Positions 1 to 36,715 of a stretch of 64,000 bases of DNA are shown one piece after another. How positions within the stretch are numbered: position 1 is the first letter of the stretch; each line of letters opens with the position of its first letter. The notes under the pieces were generated by a model. It was not told the DNA's origin and searched no databases. It saw only the letters and a program-made list of their open reading frames with translations. Source of the DNA: Phoebastria nigripes (lineage: Eukaryota > Chordata > Aves > Procellariiformes > Diomedeidae); NCBI GenBank assembly GCA_035582835.1, contig JAYKAV010003099.1, positions 2,898,136-2,962,135 on the forward strand, read 5' to 3'. Both the position numbers and the translations under genes were made by a program.

Positions 1-1126
1 GCTAGCAGGTGTGTGCAGGCAGGTATGCGTCTCCCCAGCATCCTTTTTGTGGCAAAGAGCTTGGTCTTATTCTGCGCGTGATGGAGGGAAGTTCAAGCCC
101 TCCCGCGAGCTCTCAGAGCAGAGATGCTCAGAGCAAGACCCGTGCTGGTGCTGCAGGGCTTGTGCACTGCGCTTGATGCGCAGCATCTGCCTTCGGGGTG
201 AGCCCAGTGGTGCAAGAAGCAGGGACCTTCCACCCCTACCAGTTCTGTGTCAGCACCCAGATTCCCCCAAGGGGCACTCCAGGGAGAGAAGGGTCCTGGT
301 GGTAGCCCAAAACGCGAGTGTGGGACCAAGCTGAGCCACGGCATCTCTGTGATATCCAGCACACTTGGTCCCAGCTGCGGCGTTTGCTGTGGTGGGAATG
401 AACAGCTCGCCCGAGGCTGTCAGAAGCATCGTCCCGGGGTGCCCCTGCAGCCCCCCCCAACACTGTGGCTTGGCTGTGGCGAAGGCGAGGAGCTCGGTGC
501 CTCCTGCGGCGGGCAAACACATCCCATACCCCAGCTTGCTGCTCAGGGAGGGGAGAGTGCCTGTCCCTGCAGTCATTAAAGGCTCACTTAGCAGCTCCAG
601 TTATTTCAAATTAAAATACCACATTGTTTTCATGGGGAAAATGGATTATAGGCTCAGAGAAAAATGTGTACAGCTCAGAAATCCTTACTGCAAAACTCCT
701 TCTCCCATCACTGAAGCTCTCCGCTACCAGGCAGGAGCCAGGAGGGTGCCCTGAGAGCCACAGACCCCAGGCAGAAGGTTTTATTTCCCTTGCATCCTCC
801 CTCCCTCATGCAGAACAGCCCAGCATGACCCCAGAGATGCTGCTCACTAAATCTCTCACCCACTGCATGAAGCTTTCTTTATCCCCCTGCACCTGCAAGG
901 TGGCATTTAGGGGGGGTGGGGATTCCCTGATGGCTTTCACAGGCACCCAGTGCCAGGATCTGGCCCGATCCTGCCCATCACCTCCCACAGAGCCCTCCTG
1001 GTTTCTATCCCCCTGTAAACGGGGGTGAGCTGAGGGTTTGGGGACCTGCTGCCCGATGCATCGCCCAGCGCCGGCCTCACCCCGGCTCCCGCCGCACCCC
1101 GTCACCCCATGCGCTCGCTTTTGCAG
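1..1126 (+). other. FAM163B: FAM163B upstream intron (partial)
   Basis: No coding exon recognised. The acceptor at 1124-1126 shows that this is the 3' part of an intron whose 5' exon lies before the window. Open frames here on both strands are short and resemble no known protein. Confidence 0.7.
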
Positions 1127-1815
<689 letters not shown>

Positions 1816-2130
1816 GGCGCTGGCTGCCCGCCCAGCCCGGAGCATCACATCGCGCCTCGCCGCTGCCGGTGCGGCTTTTAACAGCGGGGAGAACTTTTTG
1901 AAATTCATGGAAGCGTTTTGAAAAAGAAAGAAGAAAAAAAATTGAATGTATTTCTACGTTCTGTAGGCAGAGACATGCTAAATGGCAATATAAAGGGGTA
2001 GCAAAAAAATAACCAAAAGGGGAGCGAGGGGGAGGACGGTTGCAGCTGGGACGCAAGGTTTTCTAGCACTGCATTGCATTTTTTTTTCTTTTATAAAGAG
2101 GATTTTGATATTGTGCATCCTTTTATACAG

Positions 2131-2136
2131 AATAAA
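2131..2136 (+). terminator. FAM163B: AATAAA poly(A) signal, FAM163B proximal
   Basis: Canonical hexamer about 315 bp after the FAM163B stop. It may give a short 3' UTR isoform, but no transcript evidence is available here. Confidence 0.45.
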
Positions 2137-2299
2137 CACCCCCCCTCCTCAACATTCGGCTGGAGCGCCGAGTGATGACAAGCAAGTAATGGGGCACAGG
2201 ATTGGCCGCAAAATGGCTCGTGCTGCAAGTCAGTGGGCATCTGCTGCCATGTCGGGAGGGCACGCTGCAGCCGAGTGCTCCTGGCCCTAGCATGCATGC

Positions 2300-2335
2300 A
2301 CACACGCGCAGACACACACACACACACGCACCCCG
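2300..2335. repeat. CA-rich microsatellite
   Basis: Imperfect (CA)n run with CG interruptions inside the FAM163B 3' UTR. Confidence 0.8.
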
Positions 2336-3861
2336 TGGTCCCATAGCAAAGCAGGGCTGCTGTTGCCCACCCTTCTGCCACCCCCTCCTGCACCGCTCCA
2401 TACTGCAGCCGTGCGTGCGTGTGTGCATAGCCCTGCCCTATTCCCAGGCTCTCTCACTTCTCAAGTTGGTCATTTATTCCTGGCTGACAGGCACGATCCT
2501 CTCAGGGTTAGGATGGCCGGTGGGTCCACAGCCTGTCCGGACCCCTGGAGCACCCGGAGCAGCCCCACGGCCTCCCCGATGGAAATGGGCTGCGGGGGTG
2601 GTTTGCAAACCCATTGCATTACCTGGCCATGGAAATAATCCACGGCGCGGTTTCACATGGAGGAATATACCCACAGCCACCCCTCTTTGTGCCCCCACTC
2701 CAAATAATGCCATACGCGATTTCTNGAGGGCTCTGCGTGCTGGGTGAGCAAGAGCATGACCGTGTATGTGCCCACCCCCCTCGCATGCACATTTTAACAT
2801 GCATTTGGGTTTTTCCCTAAAAAAAAAGCCATGACATTTTCTCCCTATCCAGGAATGTGTCAAAACACTTTAGATTTAGGCAAAACCACCTCTTTTGCAT
2901 TTCTCACCATACCGTTTCCCACAGCCGGGCAGCCTGGCCGGGGCTGTGGCACCGGCCCTGCCCCAGCTCCGCCAGCCACCCTGGATCCGGCCAGGGCTGT
3001 GCTGGCAGAGCAGCAGGCGTGGAGCTGGCCACCGAGCGTGTCCCTCTGCGCTAAACGTGCTGCAAAGGAGCCGTTTGGTTAATGCAGTGCTTTGGGAGGA
3101 GGAATCACTCATTGCAGCGGTGCCTATGTGGGGACTCTCGTGCTCTGGTTTCTCCTGGCTGTCTCAATTCCTCCCCTCCAACCTTGCAATACTCACGGTT
3201 TGTCTGACAAAACACCCTCTTTCTCCTGGATTGTGCATTAATCAGGTTAAAAGCATCGCGCTGGACTCGGGGGCGGCTGGCTCAGCCGCAGCGGAGGACG
3301 GACCGGCTGCAAAGAGACTTTAATGGCCTCAGCGCTGTGCTCTGGGTCAGCTATCCTTTTTAAAGATGCGATGGGAAGAAAAAGCCGTTGCTTCAGCCCC
3401 ATCGCCTCACAAATACTGGTTGCAGCCCAGCTGGATATTTTACTTTTAACCGTGAGGGCTTTTAATTCCACAGGAAATCTTTTGAAGTACAAGTCAGCCT
3501 TTGCAAATGAGGATCTTTGACTTTCTTGGGGGGTTCTGTTTGGGGCGGGAGGGCTGGGTTTGGTTTCGTACATGTTTAATATTCTGGGTTTGGTCCCTGC
3601 GGCGCCACGTCCCGGGAGCACGATGCCTCTGCTCCGGGGGGAGGGCAGCCACTGTGTACAGTCCTCACCGGGGTTTGTTTCCACGCATCGACCCCTCTTC
3701 TTCTTTGCATCTCTCGTGACCGTACTTCTCTCGCCAGCCTGCCTTTCTTCCTTTTTCATTTTTCCTTCCCGTGTAGCTTGGAAACTAAGCTTACACTAAC
3801 ATTCACCTTGTCATCTGTTGTACAGAACTTTGGGGAAAGNAAAAAAAAAAAAAAAAAAAGA

Positions 3862-3867
3862 AATAAA
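3862..3867 (+). terminator. FAM163B: AATAAA poly(A) signal, FAM163B distal
   Basis: Canonical hexamer just after a 19-base A run and followed by a T-rich stretch. It is the likely end of the full-length FAM163B transcript. Confidence 0.5.
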
Positions 3868-3889
3868 CTACTTTGACACGGGTTTTGAG

Positions 3890-4319
3890 GCTGACCTTTT
3901 TGTCCCTGCATCTTCAAACACAGGGCGTTGTTTGCAAAGCTTTCACCTAGGTGCAGGAGTTTCCCTGCTGCTGAGGGGAGCAATGCAGCAGTAATTGGGG
4001 TGCACACACTAGTACGGGGGATGCTAAAGAGCCTTTGGCCCGGCCTCGGTGAGTNGTGCCCACAGAAACATGGAGCAGTAACCGTCCTTGGGAGCATGGA
4101 AAGGCCCTTTTCTTGCTGGCACCGTATCAAACCTCTTTCCTTGCAAGCTCCTGAGAAGCTTCAGGGTTGCAGTTCCTAAAGCCACACACATATAAGCCCC
4201 AGGGGCCCCTAACCCAGGGCAACCATCCCAAAACCCCCAGCAAGTTCATAGCCCCGACTCCAGTGTTCCCAGGACACGGGGCAAACACCCACTACAAATT
4301 GGAGAATAAAACAAGATAC
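3890..4319. other. Intergenic strip between convergent FAM163B and ADAMTSL2
   Basis: About 430 bp between the inferred 3' ends of the two convergent genes. No gene, repeat or RNA recognised. Confidence 0.55.
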
Positions 4320-5094
4320 CACCATAAATATGACAACTTTATTAAAATATACATATGAGTACAAATTAATGATTATATGGATAAAGTTCACTGTCTGTAA
4401 ACAAATATATTAAAAAAGAGCACGTCTTTTTTGTGATATAAAGTGCAGTTATGTTTCCATATTATATACAATATGTCAGCATTACGGGGGGGTTGTAAGG
4501 ACTATGGAACTAACATTTGATTATAAGATAAAATTCTCTGAAAAAGTATACACCTACATATTACAAAAAAAAGGGCTTGAGTTCATTTAGCAAATGAAAA
4601 TCAGCTTCCCACCACGTTAAATGCAGCTAACGAGAGCGCGCAGGTCTCGGGGATAAATTAGGAGAGAGGCACTAACCCCCTTTGCAAAGGGAAACTTGCA
4701 CTTCACAGAGTTCACGCCTTCCCATCGTCAACCCCAAACTTGCATAGAGGAAAGAAACCAAAGGACAAGACCTTGTGAAACACGTGCACGTGTCTGCAGT
4801 TCGGGGGAATCAAATATACACGACTTTATGTACAGCTCTGATAACGAGGGCTACCAATGTACAGCGGTAACGGCTTTGCAACCGAGCCGTGCCGGCACCG
4901 TTCCTCTACACGGGAGAGGGACAAGGATAGTAGTTCTGCATCGGTGGGGAAAAAAAGCCCAACCCAAAAGCATCCTTAACACCAGTCTGTGGGATGTGTA
5001 GCGCTTACTAAATGGTATACAGAGCCCTTGCTAAGGGAGGCGCAGCCCAGGGGTGCCGGCCCGGCGTGTGCCAGGTGCTGGGTGCTGCCGGGCA
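4320..5094 (-). other. ADAMTSL2: ADAMTSL2 3' UTR
   Basis: It extends from the TAG stop to just past a minus-strand AATAAA. The stretch 4300-4620 is AT-rich and contrasts with the GC-rich surroundings, typical of a 3' UTR end. Confidence 0.7.
4338..4343 (-). terminator. ADAMTSL2: AATAAA poly(A) signal, ADAMTSL2
   Basis: The plus strand reads TTTATT, which is AATAAA on the coding strand, about 750 bp after the ADAMTSL2 stop. Cleavage is expected near 4315-4325. Confidence 0.65.
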
Positions 5095-31055
<25,961 letters not shown>

Positions 31056-31056
31056 C

Positions 31057-32581
31057 CTAGAAAGCAACCAAACACCACGCTAAGGAAAACTCCCATCCAG
31101 CCCCACCGCCCGCCGAGAGCAGGGGCTGCTTTGCAGCCTGGGCTACACAGCACACGTCTTCTTCAGCATTCCCGGTCAGCTAAGTGACACCAACCACCAG
31201 TGACTGCAAGGTCTTGATCCTGAAGTTATATTTAATTAGTGGAAGCATTAACACGGTACAGGTTCACATCCCGTCTCAGTTGCCATCTTCCAAACCACAA
31301 CTTTGCACTGCTTCCCAGTGGCTGCACCTGATACCACCAGCGCAAGCTGAGGCTCCAAGCCTGTCTTGGAAGGGAACGTGGCTTACACCGAAGCAAGCGT
31401 TGCACAAGAGGCAGCGAGTAACAAGAAGTGTCCCTGGATCTACAAAAGCAGTGCATTTAACTATCCCCATTTACAGAATTGCTCCTAGAAGAATGAGATG
31501 AAAGGCTTCATAAACAAAAAAATGCAATTAACAGCCATTATTTTTCCTTTTTTCATTTGTTCCACTCTAATTCCCACCAATTCCCAGGGAAGAAGCATGT
31601 TCTTATAGACAAGAAACCACCCACAATTAAAGAGCAGAAATGAAGTATCCCGAGATGGAGAGCCTTTCATCTCTTNCTCCATCTGCCTCATGAAAGAGAG
31701 TAACCCAGAATGGCATTTTCTTAAATAAAACCCAGCTCAAAACCACAATATGTTTTATTGTGAACCTCACTGCAAGAGCCAGAAAGGAGCAGGTTTCAGG
31801 AAATCATGCTTCCAGGCAATCAAAGCAGCTCATGTCTGTAAGAAAAAGAAAAAATATTCTCCCCTAAGCTAATTTCCCTTGAAGGGTAACTAGACAGTAT
31901 CTTTGGGAAGTAGGGAGGTGGGAGAGGTGCTGCTCCTGGGGAGAGGGGGCAGGACTGCAGACCTGCAACATAAAGAGCTTCTTTCCTACGCCTTTTTCTT
32001 CTTGCAAGAGCTTTTGTAGCAGTTTTGGAAATGCAGAATTGCCGGCAATGCCAGCATAGCTTTGGTATCTGGCTTAGAGAAATTACCAGAGGGCTTCCAG
32101 GTCCCCAACTCCGCTTTGCGATCGCCCCAGGGTAGAGGTCCAGCATGCAAAAGACACTTTCCAAGAGACAGATCCATTGATTAATGGAAGCCCAGAGCGC
32201 TTGGCTGGGGATCCCGGGGACAGGTGGCTGAGACTTGCCTTACACTTGGTTTTCATTAAGGCTTCCAGACACTTCTGACTCAAAGCCAATAACAGAGCTC
32301 GCTCAGAGTTTATCCTAGAGTCGGTCAGAGCTGCATGTTTAAATAGAAGAAAAATTAAAGAAGTGGGGGAGGGATGTCGCCGACAAGCATCGCGGAGCCG
32401 GTCCCGGAGGGAGCCCGGCCGGCAGCCTGCGGACCTGCCAGCGGCGGGAGGGCGATGCGGGAGCGGCGGCGGCCGGGAGAGCCGCGCCGGGCAGCGCTGC
32501 CGGGGCTCGGCCCCCAGCGGAGCGGGGAGCGGGGAAGGGGCCGGCGGGGCGCGACCCCCGCGGGGCCGGGACGGGCCGTAC
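31057..32581 (-). other. ADAMTSL2: ADAMTSL2 intron 1 (5' UTR intron)
   Basis: Lies between the non-coding first exon and the signal-peptide exon. No gene recognised. CpG density rises towards the promoter end. Confidence 0.6.
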
Positions 32582-32757
32582 CTGGAGGCGGCGGGGCCGG
32601 GCGGGGCGATGCTCCGGGGCCGGGCGGTAGCGGCGGCAGCGGCGGCGCGGAGCAGCAGCAGCGGCGGCCCCAGACGCTCCCTCCCTCCTTCTCCCTCTCC
32701 GACTTCAAAGGGCAGCCAAAAGCGCCGGGGCTTCCAGCGAGGAGGAGCCGCCGCAGT
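32582..32757 (-). other. ADAMTSL2: ADAMTSL2 non-coding first exon (5' UTR, inferred)
   Basis: On the minus strand a consensus donor CCAG|GTACGG ends at 32582, downstream of a TATA box and inside a CpG island. The exon contains no ATG, so it has no upstream ORF. The 5' limit is an estimate, about 26-30 bp after the TATA box. With the 18 coding exons this gives 19 exons, which matches the human gene as I recall. Confidence 0.6.
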
Positions 32758-32782
32758 GGCTCCCCCCAGCCCGCGCCGGCCG

Positions 32783-32790
32783 CTCTTATA
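32783..32790 (-). promoter_or_regulatory. ADAMTSL2: TATA box, ADAMTSL2 promoter
   Basis: The minus strand reads TATAAGAG preceded by C, at the right distance from the inferred first exon. It lies only 20 bp from the assembly gap, so the upstream promoter is partly missing. Confidence 0.6.
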
Positions 32791-32810
32791 GCGGCGGGGG
32801 GGTGTGTGTG

Positions 32811-32890
32811 NNNNNNNNNNNNNNNNNNNNNNNNNNNNNNNNNNNNNNNNNNNNNNNNNNNNNNNNNNNNNNNNNNNNNNNNNNNNNNNN
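32811..32890. other. Assembly gap, 80 Ns
   Basis: A run of exactly 80 unknown bases preceded by GGTGTGTGTG and followed by GAATTC. True length and content are unknown. The open frames crossing it are artefacts. Confidence 0.98.
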
Positions 32891-34662
32891 GAATTCACAC
32901 CTCTCGGCCCGGGATGCCCCCACCCCGGTTAACCCCTCGCCTCCCCCGGCGCCGGCCCGCGGCCGCCAGCCGGTTTCCTGCGGCGAGGCCGGGGGGGCAC
33001 AGGCGGGGGGAGCCCGCACGCATGCGTCCCCGCCGCCCGCCCGCCCGGCACACGCAGCGCCGGGCACCCCCCGGGGAGATGCTGCGCTCCCCCCCTCCCC
33101 GGACGGGAGGCCGGTACCTGCTGCCCCCCCGCCTCCCACCCACCCCCGCATCGCCGGTACAGAGCGAGGTGGCCAAAATACTCCTGGTACCTCCGCAGGC
33201 ACCGTGCGGCCTCTGGAAGTGCAGGGAGGGCTGGCTGGGTACGGTCCGCCAGGTTTTTAATCGCACTTTCTGCTGAAAACTAAACCAAATCCCCGTGATC
33301 CTGTGCTTTTGGTGTCATTTGCTAAGGCTCGGCATCAGGCGTGCTGCTTGAAACAGTTTTCTGCCACACAGGAGAACGGTGGTGGTCAGAAAATGGGCTT
33401 GGTGCATGTGAAGAGCCATTTTGGATGAGAACAGTCCCCCTGGCTCAGTGACGGCCATGCACGTATTGTGTCTGATCTCTGTGTGTGTCAGAGCAAAAAG
33501 CCTATGGTGTAAAGAAGGACACAGTTATACAGTGTATGTAACCTATATACGATATATGTGATCTGTTCTCTGCGGTCTTTACGTGTAAGATGTGGTTGAT
33601 GAGACACCTCACCGACGTGGTGACACACATTCCTATGCATTCCTTAGCACATCCCCCCTGCACACGCGATGGTCACATCCCAGCAGCTTTGAGCAGCCCA
33701 CCTCAACGATTTCCTTCGTCACACCAGAGATGCTTCAGCTCAAGCCTTTTCTCCTTCCCCTCTACACCTGCCCTGCACAGGGCAAAACCAGTGCTCCCAG
33801 TGGGGCACCGCACCCCAGCACTGGCTCTGCACCCAAGGTGATCACTGCAGTTTATCGTGGTTATCACCACCGGCTGCTCCTGGCCCTTGGTGGCAACGCT
33901 CAGCCCCATCACCGTTTGCCATGGGCCAGGAGCTCCCATCTGCAGGGCCCCAGGGTGTGCTCCGACCCCGCCGCGGGGCATGGATCCCTGCAAAGCTCCC
34001 AGCACCCTGCCAGAATTGCTGCAGGTCCATGGTGTCGTTAGTTTGGACCCAGTCCTCCCAGGGATGGCTGTGTGAAGCTGAGCAGAGAATCTGTCCCAAA
34101 AAATTTACATGGGAAATGAAGTCTCCTTTTCTGTTTGGCTAAATGTCTGCCAGCCTGTTTTAATTTACCCAGCTAGGTTGATTTGCAACTTTCAATTTTC
34201 CATCGGTTGGCTGTGACCAGGACACTGGGAAAATTTAGCACTTGAGTTCACCCAACTTCTGCATTTCAAAATATCCCAGCCCGAGACACGCAGGAGAAAA
34301 CCCTTTCCGTTTTGGAACAACCGGGAGGGAAAAGTCTGAACACGAGAGGTTTTAAAAGCATCAAAATATTTCACATTGAAAACGCCAGAGCAGCCTGGGT
34401 CCGTGTGAGCCCCGGCGTCCCCCCAGTGCTCCCGCCAGCCCTGGGGTTTGGCAGGAGGCTGCACCCCAGGAGACCCCATCCCNGGGTGACCCCGCACCCC
34501 GTCCTGCCACAGGGATGCCCTGGGGCTGGGGAGCACCGGGGAGGGGGAGGAAAGCAGGAGGGTGGGGGAAGGCCGTCCCCGAGGCAAGTGCTGGGGGAGC
34601 CGGCAGCAGGCGAGACGCATTCGGTCTCTGTGCTTTACCAAAAGTTCATCAAAGCCAAAGGA

Positions 34663-34687
34663 TTTTTTTTTTTTTTTTTTTTTTTTT
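34663..34687. repeat. T25 homopolymer
   Basis: Homopolymer in the ADAMTSL2-MYMK intergenic region, immediately before an AT-balanced block. Confidence 0.9.
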
Positions 34688-36599
34688 ATGAAACAGTTGA
34701 GATGACTCAGCGGTTTCTGACGCAATCCCCGTTTCATCGGAAAATTCCTAACCAGCTCCTAGTGGCAACTGATTGCTCCCATAAATCACGCAGTGTTATC
34801 CCTGGCTGCAGCAGCGCGGCTTACGCAGCCCTGGCCCGTCCTCGTGAAATCAGCAGGAGCGATGCCATCGCCTTGGTGGGAGCAAAAACAGCCCCAAAAC
34901 CAAAACACACTGGAGAGCAGATCCAAAACANGAGCCTCCATCCATCTTCACATCGGACAAACTCCACGGCTCCAACGCGGGGCTGGACCAGCCCCTGCTC
35001 CCGCCACCCCAAAACCCCCGGGGCCGGTGCTGCCCCCAAAACCCCGGGGCCACGGGTGCTGCTGCCGGAGCTGCCGGCAGGTACGGCATTAATCACCGAC
35101 GGCCAGGCTCAGACGACAGCGTTTTTTATCTCCCAGTTTTTGGCATAAGCGTTAGAAATGATTTGCAGATGTTATTTACTGCTTTTGGGCTTGGAGTAAA
35201 TTGAGACAAGATGCACCTGCATGGACAGTGAGAGGCTTTCCCACCCAGGGACGGACGCTGAGGGCTTGTATTGGACTTTCCCAGGGAAATTTAGGATTCG
35301 GGCGAGGGTCCCTGAGCCAGCACTGCTTCCCGCATCCCGCACTTTGGCAAGGCAGTCCNGCGGTCCTGGCGCTGCACGTTCACCTCCCGGCACCGCACAA
35401 GGAGGGTCAGAGCCGCTGGCGCAATGCCCATCCCTGCAGTGGTGTGGGGCTGGTGGGCTCGTACCCTGACAGCCTCCCCGAGGGACACACGGCAGCCGTC
35501 CGGCAGGCAGCTGCCAGGCTTTCCATCCCAAACCGGTGCCGTGCATAATTCAGAGTGCAAATAAAAGGAGCGACAGACACTCCAAAATAACCTCCTCCAG
35601 CCGGGGGAGAGTCGCCGGCGACTGGCTGCTGGTTTGGCCGGAGAAGTGCCTGCAGAGGAAAGGAGTTTCCTTGGCTGAAATGAGTTCAACAAAGTGTTGG
35701 GCTGGGCACTGTTGCTGCTCAGCAGGAGCTGGGGCTGCTCAGCTGAGCGGAGGCACTCTGCATTTTGCAGGATCAGGCCCTCTCTCACCTAGGGAGGGGT
35801 GGGTTGCTCCCTTTGCCGGGGCAGCCTTTGCTGCGGTAGAGGGACGTCCATCCTTGACCTGGAGCAGAGAGCGACGGTAAGCCCCGATCCAGGCACAAGA
35901 CATTGACCATCTTGCTGTGCTCCCCATCACAGGACACATTCCCATCCTGACCCAAACACCAGCCCTCAANCCCGCCGGAGCTGACGCCCAGCACCACCGA
36001 GCCCCAAGCACGTCCCTAGAGCAGGTCCTCCATGAACTATGTACCACAGGACCTGCTCTTGGTGAACCAGAGCCACGGCCTGGCCAGGGGCTGCAGCGTT
36101 CCAGCACCGCTTTCCCAGCAAAATTAGCCTTTTTCTGGCCGCTGCGGCAGACGGGATGGCTTTGTCATAGCCAGCCCCACCAAAATGCCTGCTCAGGTCC
36201 AGAAGAGCCAGGCTGGAGGAGGAACAGGAGCGTGGTCTGGAGTCTGTTGGCCCAGGACCCCCCAGCANCTTCGTCTTCACTTGGGGGCGAGACGACGAAC
36301 TGATTTTCTTCTTTTTTAAGACTGCCTACAGAAGTGACCCGTTTGTTCAACACTTCTGCACCCGTTATTTCCAGGCGAGNCCAGAGCGGTGTGGGCAGAT
36401 CTAAGCCATCCACAGAGCGGGTGAGGCCCCTGCATGGCCAGGACATTGCCAGAGGGATCAAAATGTGGCGAAGCCCCAAAAAAAGGCCCTGGCAGCCAGC
36501 CCTACCTTCTTCTCAAGAGTTGTGGCTATGGCCTACCACTGGGGAACTAAAACAAGCAAGAGGAGACCAAAAAAAGTGTCCTTTAGAGACAATCCCGGT

Positions 36600-36715
36600 C
36601 CCTTGCAGAGTGACCTACGGCGCAGTGTTGGGCAAGGCACTTCATCTCTGCGTGCCTCCATGCAATATGAATAGCAATGATTTATATCATGTTAGCGTGA
36701 GGGTTTCATCCATGG
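36600..36715 (+). mobile_element. MIR-like ancient SINE fragment
   Basis: Reads like the MIR core: TTGGGCAAGGCACTTCATCT, then CTGCGTGCCTC and an AATAGCAATGATTTATATC-like tail leading to GTGAGGGTTT, in the consensus order. It is diverged. Confidence 0.55.

Larger units (their letters stand above)
1816..3890 (+). other. FAM163B: FAM163B 3' UTR (probable extent)
   Basis: This stretch follows the FAM163B stop and has no gene of its own. It carries an early AATAAA at 2131-2136 and a second at 3862-3867. The stretch before the second signal is AT-balanced and unique-looking, as expected of a conserved 3' UTR end, so the long form probably ends near 3880-3890. A CA-rich microsatellite and a poly(A) run lie inside it. 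The extent is inferred from signals only. Confidence 0.6.
32360..33250. promoter_or_regulatory. CpG island over the ADAMTSL2 promoter
   Basis: Dense CpG, GGC-repeat-rich sequence with a GC box (GGGCGGGGC at 32599-32607). It runs on both sides of the gap. The part at 32891-33250 lies upstream of ADAMTSL2 and has no recognised exon. Confidence 0.75.

Noticed and set aside
32805..32896. EcoRI site next to the gap as a cloning artefact
   Set aside because: A single six-base site is common by chance; the adjoining GT repeat is a simpler cause of the gap.
32374..33276. 300-codon plus-strand frame through the gap
   Set aside because: Reads through 80 Ns and a CpG island, so it is not evidence of a gene.
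35610..35623. Perfect 14-bp palindrome AGTCGCCGGCGACT
   Set aside because: A few such palindromes are expected by chance in 64 kb; no spacer or flanking structure.
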